A stretch of DNA of 64,000 nt from Lachnospiraceae bacterium (GTDB taxonomy: Bacteria > Bacillota > Clostridia > Lachnospirales > Lachnospiraceae). This document shows, in pieces, positions 27,834-36,923 of the stretch (position 1 is the stretch's first letter; each line of letters begins with the position of its first letter). The position numbers and the translations under genes were made by a program. The stretch lies in the NCBI GenBank assembly GCA_014804655.1, contig JAAUZK010000024.1, forward strand, positions 214,357 through 278,356. Direction: 5' to 3'. The notes under the pieces are model-generated. The model was not told where the DNA came from, ran no database searches, and saw nothing but the letters and a program-made list of their open reading frames with translations.

Positions 27834-28253
27834 ATGGTGCAATTAATCGTAGGCAATAAAGGTAAAGGAAAAACCAAGCATTTATTGGATAAAGTAAATA
27901 CGGAGATCAAAAACGTGCAGGGAAATGTCGTTTATCTTGACAAGAGCACTAAGCACATGTTCGAGCTTAATAACAAGATCAGACTGATTGATGTTTCCGA
28001 TTACCTGGTGACAAACAGTGACGAATTTATCGGATTTATCTGCGGTATTATCTCGCAGGATCATGATCTGCAGCATATGTATTTTGACAGTTTCTTAAAA
28101 ATTGCCTGCCTGAGCGAAAATGAGATCGGCGCTACGATTGCCAAGTTAGAAACCATCAGTACAAAATTCAATGTTGAATTTGTACTCAGCATCTCCGTTG
28201 ATGAGAGTGCATTACCCGAAGATCTGAAATCCAAGGTTATTATCTCTTTATAA
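27834..28253 (+). CDS. Small P-loop protein of unknown function
   Basis: 139 residues. An N-terminal Walker A-type loop GNKGKGKT starts at residue 7. No clear Walker B acidic pair was found; the best candidate is the hydrophobic strand MYFDSF. Alpha/beta pattern throughout, no membrane segment or signal. AGGAGG precedes ATG, with its own promoter and terminator, so it forms a single-gene unit between the carboxypeptidase and the HlyD-like gene. Function not recognised; a small nucleotide-binding protein is the most that can be said. Confidence 0.7.
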   Translation: MVQLIVGNKGKGKTKHLLDKVNTEIKNVQGNVVYLDKSTKHMFELNNKIRLIDVSDYLVTNSDEFIGFICGIISQDHDLQHMYFDSFLKIACLSENEIGATIAKLETISTKFNVEFVLSISVDESALPEDLKSKVIISL

Positions 28254-28286
28254 ACGATACATAATCTTATAAATATGTAATTCCAT

Positions 28287-28315
28287 AAAACCTCGGGGAA
28301 TCCGGGGTTTTTGCT
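28287..28315 (+). terminator. Rho-independent terminator
   Basis: AAAACCTCGG and CCGGGGTTTT arms with a short GGAAT loop and a T-rich tail, 35 bases after the P-loop gene. Confidence 0.75.
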
Positions 28316-28333
28316 TTTCGGAGGAAATTGTTC

Positions 28334-29731
28334 GTGGCAGATAACGGAAGGAAGATAACTAAATACAGACGTCCGTTGAATTTAAACATCGGTATGCTGA
28401 TCTTCGTCGCTATTTTTATCTATGTAATCATCGGCGTAGCAACATACTTTAGGACAGATCATATTGTCGGCTACAATGTTCAGGAAGGTTCCCTGACCTC
28501 CAACAGCATCTATACTGGCATCGCACTGCGCACAGAGGAGATCGTAACAAGTAACGATGCAGGTTATATCAATTATTTTGCCAGAGAAGGAGCGCGTGCC
28601 GCTGTCGGTAATTTGATTTATACCGTTGATGAAACTGGGCGGCTGTCCGATTATATTCATGCAAGCGAGAGTGGGGAAAACTCCCTGTCAGACGCAGACC
28701 TGTCAGAGCTAAAGACCGAGATCATCGCTTTTACGAGTCGATTTGACCGGACAGAATTTATGGATGTATATAATTTCAAGTATAGTGTGGAAGGAACGGC
28801 ACTGAAACTCTCCAATTACAATATTCTGGAGAACGCGGGCGCATTAAACGATGCCTCCGGCACAGCATTCATCAATTACCGCTACGCGGCCAAAAGTGGC
28901 ATCGTTACATACTATATTGATGGTTATGAGAATCTGAAGCCGGAAGATATGACGAAGGAGCTTTTCGACCAGAAGCAGTATGAAAAACAACATCTTGTCA
29001 ATAACGAACTGATTGCCAAGGGAGATCCGGTATATAAACTGTCCACCAACGAGGATTGGTCTATCGTGATTCAGGTAGATGATGAAAATATTCTGGAACA
29101 GCTCGTGGAGAAGGAGGTCGTTGAGGTCAGGTTTTTAAAGAATCAGTATACGTCATGGGGCACGGTTGAGACCCATACTAATGAGGCGGGAGACAACTTG
29201 GTTTCATTGACATTTACGAATTCCATGATTACTTTCTGTAATGACCGCTTTATCGATATTGAGCTGTTATTGGAAGATGAAAAAGGTCTAAAGATACCAA
29301 ATTCCGCCATTGTAGAGAAAGAGTTTTTCATTGTTCCCAAAGAATATCTTACGAAGGGCGGTAACAGCGGCCGCGACGGCGTACTTCTGGAGACATATGA
29401 CGATGAGGGCAATGCCACCACAGAATTTGTACCGACTACAATCTATGATGCCACGGAGACGGAGTATTATCTGGATGATACGGTCCTGCGTGCTGACAAC
29501 TATATTGTCAAGCCGGAATCCACAGAGAAATACAAGATTAGTAAAACAGGCTCTCTTACCGGCGTATATAATATTAACAAAGGATATGCGGACTTTAAGC
29601 AGGTAAATGTTCTCTATGAGAACGAAGAATATTCTGTCGTGAGATCCAATACTGTATACGGTTTGAATGTCTATGATCACATTGTATTGGATGCCTCGAT
29701 GGTGAACGATAACCAGTTTATTTATGAATAG
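28334..29731 (+). CDS. HlyD-like membrane adaptor protein
   Basis: About 465 residues. One membrane helix (about 18-38), then a large extracytoplasmic part with lipoyl/barrel-sandwich-like stretches (GDPVYKLSTNEDWSIVIQVDDENILEQL; GLKIPNSAIVEKEFFIV). This layout matches HlyD/membrane-fusion adaptors as annotated in Lachnospiraceae. No ABC exporter or outer-membrane partner is adjacent; the downstream genes are yggS and sepF. GTG at 28334 is eight bases from CGGAGGAA, better than the TTG at 28328. Confidence 0.7.
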   Translation: MADNGRKITKYRRPLNLNIGMLIFVAIFIYVIIGVATYFRTDHIVGYNVQEGSLTSNSIYTGIALRTEEIVTSNDAGYINYFAREGARAAVGNLIYTVDETGRLSDYIHASESGENSLSDADLSELKTEIIAFTSRFDRTEFMDVYNFKYSVEGTALKLSNYNILENAGALNDASGTAFINYRYAAKSGIVTYYIDGYENLKPEDMTKELFDQKQYEKQHLVNNELIAKGDPVYKLSTNEDWSIVIQVDDENILEQLVEKEVVEVRFLKNQYTSWGTVETHTNEAGDNLVSLTFTNSMITFCNDRFIDIELLLEDEKGLKIPNSAIVEKEFFIVPKEYLTKGGNSGRDGVLLETYDDEGNATTEFVPTTIYDATETEYYLDDTVLRADNYIVKPESTEKYKISKTGSLTGVYNINKGYADFKQVNVLYENEEYSVVRSNTVYGLNVYDHIVLDASMVNDNQFIYE

Positions 29732-29754
29732 CAAGAAAGGTTTACATAACAACT

Positions 29755-30450
29755 ATGATCCGAGATAATCTGCAGCACGTAGAAGAAAATATCAAATCCG
29801 CTTGTGATAGGAGCGGACGCAGACGTGAAAACGTGAAGTTAATCGCGGTCAGTAAGACCAAACCGGTAGAAATGCTGCGGGAAGCATATGACTTAGGATG
29901 TCGCGACTTCGGCGAAAATAAAGTGCAGGAGCTGATGGATAAATACGACAAACTGCCCGGAGATATCAGATGGCATATGATCGGACACTTACAGCGCAAT
30001 AAAGTAAAATATATCGTAGATAAGGTGTTTATGATTCACAGCGTGGATTCTTTGCGGCTCGCCGAGGAAATCAGCCGTGAAGCGGTTAAGAAAAGCGTGA
30101 CTGTTTCCATTCTTGTGGAAGTCAATGTGGCAGGTGAAGAAACAAAATTCGGAACCACTGCGCAAGAAGCAATTTCTCTAGTAGAGGAAATAGCAAAGCT
30201 TCCTAACATCATGATTAAAGGATTAATGACAATAGCACCATATGTTGAGAATTCGGAAGAGAACAGACTATATTTTGCAAAATTAAAGCAAATATATGTT
30301 GACATAATACATAAAAACATTGATAATGTTTTTATGGAAGAACTTTCTATGGGTATGACCGGAGATTATGAGGTCGCGATAGAAGAGGGTGCGACATATA
30401 TCCGCGTCGGAACCGGTATTTTCGGAGAAAGACAATATCAGAATGTTTAG
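29755..30450 (+). CDS. YggS family PLP homeostasis protein
   Basis: 231 residues, TIM-barrel PLP-binding protein. The PLP lysine is in AVSKTKPVEM (about residue 36); FGENKVQEL and IGHLQRNK are conserved. Binds and buffers pyridoxal phosphate without known catalysis. Found upstream of sepF in most Gram-positive division clusters. Confidence 0.94.
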   Translation: MIRDNLQHVEENIKSACDRSGRRRENVKLIAVSKTKPVEMLREAYDLGCRDFGENKVQELMDKYDKLPGDIRWHMIGHLQRNKVKYIVDKVFMIHSVDSLRLAEEISREAVKKSVTVSILVEVNVAGEETKFGTTAQEAISLVEEIAKLPNIMIKGLMTIAPYVENSEENRLYFAKLKQIYVDIIHKNIDNVFMEELSMGMTGDYEVAIEEGATYIRVGTGIFGERQYQNV

Positions 30451-30504
30451 TATACATAAGTTAATGCGTAATGAAGGAAATCGAAACGACGGAGGCTTTT
30501 GCAT

Positions 30505-30990
30505 ATGAGTGTAATGGACAAGTTTTTAAATGCAATGAAACTTAATGATGAAGAAGACGAATACTACGACGATGATTTCTATGACGATGAACCGGAACCG
30601 ATTAAGAAACCGAGCTCGATGCGGGAAGATCCCGCTATGGATGACGACAGACCGGTCAAAAAATCTACACCGAAAGTAACGCCGATGAGACAGATGAAGA
30701 AAATGCCGGGAACCGGTATGGAGGTCTGTGTGATCAAACCTACCACGGTGGAGGATGCCAGAGAGATTACGGAAACGCTTCTTGCGAACAGAACCGTCGT
30801 CCTGAATCTGGAAGGACTGGATGTTGATATTGCACAGAGGATTATTGATTTTACATCGGGATCATGCTTTGCTATTTCAGGCAATCTGCAGAAGATATCA
30901 CATTATATCTTTATTATCACACCGGCGAGTGTTGATATTTCCGGTGATTTTCAGGAAATCTTATCCGGTTCTTTTGATGTACCAATGTAA
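30505..30990 (+). CDS. sepF: Cell division protein SepF
   Basis: 161 residues. N-terminal amphipathic helix MSVMDKFLNAMKL for membrane binding, a charged acidic linker (about 15-75), and the C-terminal SepF fold (KPTTVEDAREITETLL; LDVDIAQRIIDFTSG). SepF anchors FtsZ to the membrane. GGAGG lies nine bases before this ATG; a TTG two codons upstream is less likely. Confidence 0.95.
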   Translation: MSVMDKFLNAMKLNDEEDEYYDDDFYDDEPEPIKKPSSMREDPAMDDDRPVKKSTPKVTPMRQMKKMPGTGMEVCVIKPTTVEDAREITETLLANRTVVLNLEGLDVDIAQRIIDFTSGSCFAISGNLQKISHYIFIITPASVDISGDFQEILSGSFDVPM

Positions 30991-31002
30991 GTAAGCAAAA
31001 CG

Positions 31003-31033
31003 ACTTCCTGACTGTACGGTCAGGAAGTTTTTT
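31003..31033 (+). terminator. Rho-independent terminator between sepF and aroB
   Basis: Perfect 10-bp stem ACTTCCTGAC / GTCAGGAAGT with a short loop and a T-run. It ends the yggS-sepF unit. Confidence 0.85.
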
Positions 31034-31045
31034 ACGGAGGAAATT

Positions 31046-32155
31046 ATGGCGAACAGAATGACAATCAATTATGAGAAGAAACCCTGCTATGACATCGTTT
31101 TTACTGACAGTTTCGATCTACTTCCCGATGAACTGCAGGCATTTGATTCGGAAAACCGGAAGGTAGCGGTTATTACGGATTCCAACACGGAGCGGTTGTT
31201 CGGAAATGCGGTGTGTGATCTGCTGAAAGGCCACTGCAAAGAAGTGATGCTTCATGCATTTCCGGCAGGGGAATCCAACAAGACTTTAGATACGGTTAAG
31301 GACATCTATAAAGCCCTGATCGAGGCAAAGTTTGACCGTAAGGATCTGCTAATTGCCTTGGGCGGCGGTGTTGTGGGAGATGTTACCGGCTATACGGCGG
31401 CTACATATCTTCGCGGAGTAGATTTTATTCAGATTCCGACTACCCTGATTGCCCAGTCGGACAGCAGTATCGGCGGCAAGACAGGCGTAGACTTCGATGG
31501 ATACAAGAATATGGTGGGTGCCTTCTACATGCCGAAGCTGGTCTATATGAATATCGCAGTCCTCAAAGAACTGGACGACAGGCAGTTTTATGCCGGATTT
31601 GCCGAAGTCATGAAACATGGTCTTATTAAAGATGCCATGTTCTATGAATGGCTGCTTGACAATATGTACGGAATCCATGACCGTGAACTTGAGGTGCTTG
31701 AGGAAATGGTTATGAGAAGTTGCACGATCAAGAAACTGGTGGTGGAGAAAGATCCGAAGGAAAAGGGAGATCGCGCACTTTTGAATTTCGGCCACACGAT
31801 CGGGCATGCTATTGAAAAGGCAATGCATTTTGAGATGGTGCACGGAGAATGCATTGCGCTCGGTATGGTTGCCGCTGCATACATCTCATGGAAACATAAT
31901 TGGCTGTCCATGGAGGAATATTATGAAGTGCGGGATATGTTTGTTCCTTTTAATCTCCCGATCAGCATCGATTCCATTGACCCGGAAGAAATTCTGCGAC
32001 TGACGAAATCCGATAAGAAGATGGATGGCGGACAGATCAAATTTGTGTTGCTTAAGAAAGTCGGCAAAGCTGTAATTGACAAGACCATTACCGATGAGGA
32101 GATCTTGGAAGCGATCCGTGAAATATATTTTAGTGATGAGGATGCAAAAGAATGA
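31046..32155 (+). CDS. aroB: 3-dehydroquinate synthase
   Basis: 369 residues. NAD-binding GGGVVGDVTGYTAATYLRGV, then IPTTLIAQSDSSIGGKTGVD and the metal ligand histidines in NFGHTIGHAIEKA and MVHGECIALGM. Second step of the shikimate pathway (DAHP to 3-dehydroquinate). GGAGG before ATG. Overlaps lspA by four bases. Confidence 0.96.
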   Translation: MANRMTINYEKKPCYDIVFTDSFDLLPDELQAFDSENRKVAVITDSNTERLFGNAVCDLLKGHCKEVMLHAFPAGESNKTLDTVKDIYKALIEAKFDRKDLLIALGGGVVGDVTGYTAATYLRGVDFIQIPTTLIAQSDSSIGGKTGVDFDGYKNMVGAFYMPKLVYMNIAVLKELDDRQFYAGFAEVMKHGLIKDAMFYEWLLDNMYGIHDRELEVLEEMVMRSCTIKKLVVEKDPKEKGDRALLNFGHTIGHAIEKAMHFEMVHGECIALGMVAAAYISWKHNWLSMEEYYEVRDMFVPFNLPISIDSIDPEEILRLTKSDKKMDGGQIKFVLLKKVGKAVIDKTITDEEILEAIREIYFSDEDAKE

Positions 32156-32679
32156 GCCTGAAGAAGAAACTGTTATTGTTCTTAGATCTGCTGGGAATTT
32201 GCGCATTAATTGCTCTGGATCAGTACACGAAATATCTTGCCGTGATCCATTTAAAAGATAAACCGGCATATAATATCATAAACGGCGTTCTGGAGTTGAA
32301 TTATCTCGAGAACAAAGGAGCCGCTTTCGGCATGCTGCAGAATCAGAAAGCTTTTTTTATCTTCGTGGCGGTCGTGACACTCAGCGTTATCGGCTATGTA
32401 CTTTTTAAAGTGCCTGATCGAAAAAAATATCGGATTCTGCATCTTCTGCTCAGTCTGATTGCTGCCGGCGCGATCGGTAATATGATCGATCGGATTCGTT
32501 TTGATTATGTGGTAGACTTTATCTATTTTGTATTGATCAATTTTCCGATCTTTAATGTAGCAGATATATATGTAACGGTTTCCACCGTAGCGCTCGTATT
32601 TCTTTTACTGTTTGTGTATAAAGAAAACGACTTAAGTTTTATCAGTTTTAAACAGAAACGTTATCGAGAGGTGAAGTAA
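32152..32679 (+). CDS. lspA: Lipoprotein signal peptidase
   Basis: 175 residues, four membrane helices. Conserved NKGAAFGML, catalytic aspartates in GNMIDRIRFDYVVDF and FNVADIYV. Cleaves prolipoproteins at the lipobox cysteine, such as the carboxypeptidase at 26743. The stop codon lies inside a 12-bp perfect palindrome that begins the repeat array. Confidence 0.95.
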   Translation: MSLKKKLLLFLDLLGICALIALDQYTKYLAVIHLKDKPAYNIINGVLELNYLENKGAAFGMLQNQKAFFIFVAVVTLSVIGYVLFKVPDRKKYRILHLLLSLIAAGAIGNMIDRIRFDYVVDFIYFVLINFPIFNVADIYVTVSTVALVFLLLFVYKENDLSFISFKQKRYREVK

Positions 32680-32699
32680 ATTCCTTCGGAATTTACTTC
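32673..32699. repeat. Perfect palindrome at the end of lspA
   Basis: GAAGTAAATTCC - TTC - GGAATTTACTTC, 12-bp arms with a three-base loop. It spans the lspA stop codon and is nearly identical to the first palindrome of the mutS-mutL element. Could act as a transcript 3' end or stability structure; there is no T-run. Confidence 0.85.
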
Positions 32700-32705
32700 T
32701 CGAGA

Positions 32706-32905
32706 TTTGCTTCGCAAACTCGGATGCGCGGTACGATTTACTTTACGGAATTTGCTTCGCAAACTCGGATGCGCGGTACGATTTACTTTACGGAATTTGC
32801 TTCGCAAACTCGGATGCGCGGTGCGATTTACTTTACGGAATTTGCTTCGCAAACTCGGATACGCGATACGATTTACTTTACAGAATTTATTTTGCGAACT
32901 CGGAT
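32706..32905. repeat. 45-bp tandem repeat, four copies plus a degenerate fifth
   Basis: Copies start at 32706, 32751, 32796 and 32841, with a partial diverged copy from 32886. Each unit contains the palindrome TTTGC-TTC-GCAAA, then ACTCGGATGCGCGGTACG and ATTTACTTTACGGAA. Copies 1 and 2 are identical; copies 3 and 4 differ by a few bases. Because 45 is a multiple of three, open frames run through the array on both strands, giving spurious repeat-coded ORFs. Lies between lspA and rluD. Confidence 0.9.
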
Positions 32906-32923
32906 TTTGGGAATGAGATTTTT

Positions 32924-33832
32924 ATGGAACAATTTACTTATCAGATTGGATTGGGAGAGGACGATGAGCGGCTGGATAAATGGATTAGCAGTGTGCTGCC
33001 TGACCTTTCCCGTTCTTATATCCAGAAGTGCATCAAGAGCGATGACCTGCTGGTAAACGGAAAACCGCAGAAAGCAAGCTATCGGCTTCGGGTGGATGAT
33101 GAGATTCTTTTTCATATTCCGGAAGCCGTAGAACCGGATATTGCAGCCGAAAATATTCCTTTGGATATTTTATATGAGGATGCGGACATACTGGTCGTCA
33201 ACAAGCCGAAAGGAATGGTAGTACACCCTGCACCCGGACACTACAGCGGCACGCTTGTCAATGCGGTTCTGTATCATTGTAAGGGGAATCTTTCCGGAAT
33301 AAACGGAGTGCTGCGCCCGGGAATCGTGCATCGGATCGACCGGGATACGACAGGGTCTCTGATTATCTGTAAGAATGACCATGCGCACAATGCCATTGCG
33401 GCACAACTAAAAGAGCACAGTATCACGCGCAAATACCGTGCCATCGTATGCGGCGTTATTGCTTCCGACCAGGGCACCGTTCAGGCGCCTATCGGCAGAG
33501 ATCCGAAAGAGCGAAAGAGGATGGCTGTCAATGAAATAAACGGGAAGTCCGCAGTGACACATTACAAGGTGCTGCAAAGATTTAAAGAGTATACTTATAT
33601 AGAATGTCAGTTGGAAACGGGGCGAACACATCAGATCAGAGTTCATATGGCAAGTATCGGGTATCCGCTTCTGGGGGATGAAGTGTATGGCAGCCGCAAA
33701 TCCGCCCATCACACGGAAGGCCAGACCCTTCATGCCATGGTGATCGGCTTTATACATCCGACTACCGGTGAATATGCGGAAGTGACAGCGCCGCTGCCGG
33801 AATATTTTGAACGTTTACTGCATATTTTGTAA
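32924..33832 (+). CDS. rluD: RluA/RluD family 23S rRNA pseudouridine synthase
   Basis: 302 residues. N-terminal S4 RNA-binding domain (ERLDKWISSVLPDLSRSYIQ), then the catalytic HRIDRDTTGSLII with the nucleophilic Asp (about 140) and the conserved ETGRTHQIRVH. Gene partner of lspA in most Bacillota. Exact target position assigned only by family. Confidence 0.92.
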   Translation: MEQFTYQIGLGEDDERLDKWISSVLPDLSRSYIQKCIKSDDLLVNGKPQKASYRLRVDDEILFHIPEAVEPDIAAENIPLDILYEDADILVVNKPKGMVVHPAPGHYSGTLVNAVLYHCKGNLSGINGVLRPGIVHRIDRDTTGSLIICKNDHAHNAIAAQLKEHSITRKYRAIVCGVIASDQGTVQAPIGRDPKERKRMAVNEINGKSAVTHYKVLQRFKEYTYIECQLETGRTHQIRVHMASIGYPLLGDEVYGSRKSAHHTEGQTLHAMVIGFIHPTTGEYAEVTAPLPEYFERLLHIL

Positions 33833-34099
33833 GAAGATTCTGATATCCGATTCTATATTTTATGATTGATAGAAAATGTGCATAAATTTGCAATATAAAC
33901 TGTATATTTTTTGCTTGTACATATATAATTTTTATAAAGAAATTCTAAAGGATTTCTAAACATTCTGTATAAAAAACATTGTTTTTTCTATACATTTGTG
34001 ATAAATTTTTATTAGTGTGTAATAGAAGAATCTTGTAACAAAATATATGTTTTATTACCACTGCATATGATTACGCACATAATACAAAGGGGTATTAGA

Positions 34100-34633
34100 A
34101 TGAGAACTGCTGATTATCTGGATCAACTGTTACGCAAATACTCGGGTACATTTGATATCTATCAGCCATACGTCATTCATGGTAAAGAGTACCCTGCATA
34201 TGGGTATTTTTTTTCACATATAGAGAAATACATTCTTGTGAGGGAAGCAAATATGTGGTCCGCCGACAGCTATGAACATATTCTTTTTATTGAGACGGAA
34301 AGCGTAGATCAGGCTTTGATTGATGAGGCGTATTTCATCGTAAAAGATTACATGGAACCGGTTCTTGTGTGCAAAGGGGAAGATATGCCGGCTGAGGGAC
34401 ATATGTATAGTTATATGACGATCAGTCTGATTTCTGAACAACCTTTATCGAAAGAGATGCAAAAAGTCCTTAAGCGCTTTAAATATGAAAAGAGTTACAA
34501 GTTCAATATCCGCGGATTCTCCCAGGCACATATCATCTGTGCAACTATGGAAGATAAGAAAGTCTACACCAATTATGTGGGGCGTAAATCAGCGAAGTTG
34601 TTTCAGGATAACTTCAAAGATATTTGCTTATAG
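34100..34633 (+). CDS. Uncharacterised conserved protein upstream of cstA
   Basis: 177 residues from the ATG at 34100, placed after AAAGGGGT; an ATG at 34067 would add 11 residues. Soluble, with many aromatic residues (YGYFFSHIEKYILVREANMW; YSYMTISLISEQ) and a mixed alpha/beta pattern; no signal or membrane segment. No family is recognised with confidence. It sits 66 bases upstream of the carbon-starvation transporter gene with no terminator between, so co-expression with CstA is likely. The 234 bases before it are very AT-rich, with no gene found. Confidence 0.6.
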   Translation: MRTADYLDQLLRKYSGTFDIYQPYVIHGKEYPAYGYFFSHIEKYILVREANMWSADSYEHILFIETESVDQALIDEAYFIVKDYMEPVLVCKGEDMPAEGHMYSYMTISLISEQPLSKEMQKVLKRFKYEKSYKFNIRGFSQAHIICATMEDKKVYTNYVGRKSAKLFQDNFKDICL

Positions 34634-34699
34634 AATAGAGCAATCTATTTCATATAAGAACAGGCACTAAAGAAATATATCAAATTAGGAGGGATTAGT

Positions 34700-36352
34700 G
34701 TGAACTCAGTAGTATTAATTTTGCTGGCTATCGTAATCTTCGTAGTAGCTTATCTTACATACGGCAGATACTTAGCCAAGACATGGGGAATCGACCCCGG
34801 TCGCAAAACACCGGCGCATGAGTTAGAAGACGGTGTTGATTATTGCCCTGCCAAGACTCCGGTTCTGATGGGACATCACTTTTCATCTATTGCCGGTGCC
34901 GGCCCGGTCAACGGACCGATTCAGGCAGCATTCTTCGGATGGCTTCCGTGTTTCCTATGGATCGTGATCGGCGGTATCTTCTTCGGAGCCGTTCAGGACT
35001 TCGGTTCTATCTTCGTATCCATCCGTCACGAGGGTAAGTCTCTCGGTGAGGTTATCGAGGAGAACATCGGTCATAAGAGCAGAGTTCTTTTTACCGTATT
35101 TGCATGGCTCGTATTACTTCTTGTAATCGCTGCTTTTGCAGATATTGTTGCGAACTCCTTTACGGGCAGTGACGCAAACGGTTCCGTTGCAACAGCTTCC
35201 ATACTGTTCATTCCGCTTGCGATTGTATTCGGCTTCTTCGTGTATAGAAAGAATGCCCCGATGGCAGTAGCATCCGTGATCGGTGTAATTTTGCTTGCGG
35301 CATGTGTAGCAATCGGTCTTGCATTCCCGATCGTCCTTTCGAAGAACTTCTGGCTTGGATTTGTATTTGTTTACATCATGATCGCATCTGTGACTCCGGT
35401 GTGGATTCTGCTGCAGCCCAGAGATTATTTGAGCTCTTTCCTGCTTTACTTCATGATGATCGCCGCTGTGATCGGTATCTTTGCGGCACATCCTGCAATC
35501 GAGGTTCCGGCATTTATCGGATTCCATGTAGGAGCTAACTACCTGTTCCCGACATTGTTCATTACCATTGCATGCGGTGCTATTTCCGGTTTCCATTCAC
35601 TGATCGGTTCCGGTACCACATCCAAGCAGCTGGACAATGAGAAAGATGCTCTGCTGGTTGGTTACGGCTCTATGTTGATCGAGTGCGTGCTGGCAGTTAT
35701 TTCTTTAATTGCGGTTGCTACACTGACAACAGACGGACAGTTTGCCGCAGCAGGTTATGGTTCACCTACGGTAGTATTTGCAACGGCTATTTCCGGTTTC
35801 TTTGCTACGATTGGTTTTCCGGATGGTGCGGTAAATGCTACTTATACCATTATCTCCCTGGCAGTTTCCTGTTTCTGTCTGACATCTTTGGATACAGGTA
35901 CAAGACTTGGCCGTTTCATGTTCCAGGAATTGTTTGCAGGTACCGAGACCGGCAAGAAGCTGAAACTGGACAATATGTATGTGGCAACAGTTATCACAGC
36001 GATCTGTGGCTTTGCGCTGTGTCTGGCAGGCTATCAGAAAGTATGGCCTCTGTTCGGTGCATGTAACCAGTTAGTTGCGGTTCCTGCATTCCTTGCGGTC
36101 GGCACTTACTTAAAGAAACAGAAGAGAAACAACAAGATGCTGTATATCCCGATTATCTTCATGTCTTGTGCGACACTGGTATCTCTGTTCTTCTCCTTTA
36201 AGAACAATCTTGTTGCACTTATGGGCGGCGGATTGGATGGAACAGCAATCTTCACGAACGTACTTCAGGATGTTATCATTGTTCCGATTGTGATTCTGGC
36301 TATCATTCTTTTGATCGATGGCGGCAAGGTTCTTTGGGGCAAAGAGGCATAA
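34700..36352 (+). CDS. cstA: CstA family carbon starvation transporter
   Basis: 550 residues with about 14-16 membrane helices. Conserved HHFSSIAGAGPVNGPIQAA near residue 55-75, GSGTTSKQL in the middle and SLDTGTRLGRFM near residue 400. CstA-family proteins import peptides or pyruvate during carbon limitation. Starts with GTG at 34700 after AGGAGGG. Shorter than the E. coli protein (about 700), as is usual in Bacillota. Confidence 0.93.
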   Translation: MNSVVLILLAIVIFVVAYLTYGRYLAKTWGIDPGRKTPAHELEDGVDYCPAKTPVLMGHHFSSIAGAGPVNGPIQAAFFGWLPCFLWIVIGGIFFGAVQDFGSIFVSIRHEGKSLGEVIEENIGHKSRVLFTVFAWLVLLLVIAAFADIVANSFTGSDANGSVATASILFIPLAIVFGFFVYRKNAPMAVASVIGVILLAACVAIGLAFPIVLSKNFWLGFVFVYIMIASVTPVWILLQPRDYLSSFLLYFMMIAAVIGIFAAHPAIEVPAFIGFHVGANYLFPTLFITIACGAISGFHSLIGSGTTSKQLDNEKDALLVGYGSMLIECVLAVISLIAVATLTTDGQFAAAGYGSPTVVFATAISGFFATIGFPDGAVNATYTIISLAVSCFCLTSLDTGTRLGRFMFQELFAGTETGKKLKLDNMYVATVITAICGFALCLAGYQKVWPLFGACNQLVAVPAFLAVGTYLKKQKRNNKMLYIPIIFMSCATLVSLFFSFKNNLVALMGGGLDGTAIFTNVLQDVIIVPIVILAIILLIDGGKVLWGKEA

Positions 36353-36390
36353 GAAATTATGTTTTAGAAATAGAATGTAATATGATAAAG

Positions 36391-36426
36391 GCACATCTGA
36401 TCTGTGGAAGATCGGGTGTGCTTTTT
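36391..36426 (+). terminator. Rho-independent terminator after cstA
   Basis: GCACATCTGATC pairs with GATCGGGTGTGC (12 bp, two G-T pairs), followed by a T-run. Confidence 0.85.
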
Positions 36427-36452
36427 CATATAGAAATCGTTGCAGATAAACA

Positions 36453-36500
36453 TTGACAGATGTATTATACCGCTGTGTAATAATTATACAAACGTATAAT
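36453..36500 (+). promoter_or_regulatory. Promoter and operator of the blaI-like gene
   Basis: TTGACA (36453-36458), 17-base spacer, TGTAAT (36476-36481). Immediately downstream lies a dyad, ATTATAC-AAAC-GTATAAT (36483-36500). A repressor on this dyad would block transcription, consistent with autoregulation by the BlaI-like product; the binding itself is inferred. Confidence 0.65.
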
Positions 36501-36515
36501 TAAGGAGATAAAGCT

Positions 36516-36923
36516 ATGTGTAACACACTGAAAAAGCTGGGAGAAGCCGAGCTGGAGATCATGCAGGTCATCTGGGACAATACGGCACCCGTTACATCCA
36601 ATTATATCCTCAGAGAATTACAAGATCGCAGGAAATGGCAGTTATCCACTCTTATGACCTCTTTATCTAGACTGGCTAATAAAGGGTATATTATCTGCGA
36701 CCGTTCCACGGGTACGAATCTGTATACCGCAATCGTTTCCGAAAACGATTACAAGACCACTGCGGGGAAACATTTTCTGGAACAGCTGTACAACAATTCC
36801 ATACAGAATATGGTAGCTTCCCTATACAGCAGTAAAATGCTTAAGGACTCCGATCTGGCAGAACTTCGGGGTTATCTGGATACATTGGAAAATATGGAGC
36901 ATGGGGAGGCGGAGCAATGTTAG
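36516..36923 (+). CDS. BlaI/MecI/CopY family transcriptional repressor
   Basis: 135 residues. Winged-helix N-terminus GEAELEIMQVIWDNTAPVTS and the recognition region WQLSTLMTSLSRLANKGYI, typical of BlaI/MecI. Such repressors are cleaved or released when the linked BlaR1-type M56 protease senses its signal. No beta-lactamase gene is adjacent, so the inducer here need not be an antibiotic. Overlaps the M56 gene by seven bases. Confidence 0.9.
   Translation: MCNTLKKLGEAELEIMQVIWDNTAPVTSNYILRELQDRRKWQLSTLMTSLSRLANKGYIICDRSTGTNLYTAIVSENDYKTTAGKHFLEQLYNNSIQNMVASLYSSKMLKDSDLAELRGYLDTLENMEHGEAEQC

Noticed and set aside
27834-28253. PilT-type twitching motility ATPase
   Set aside because: Only a P-loop is shared; the protein is far too short and lacks Asp/His boxes.
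32706-32905. CRISPR array
   Set aside because: Units are directly abutting with no unique spacers.
32661-33056. Several ORFs of 63-110 residues on both strands with repeating peptides
   Set aside because: They are forced open by the 45-bp tandem repeat, have no ribosome-binding site, and all three frames give similar repeats.
35114-35596. 160-residue antisense ORF inside cstA
   Set aside because: Cys/His-rich composition comes from reversed membrane-helix codons; no start signals.
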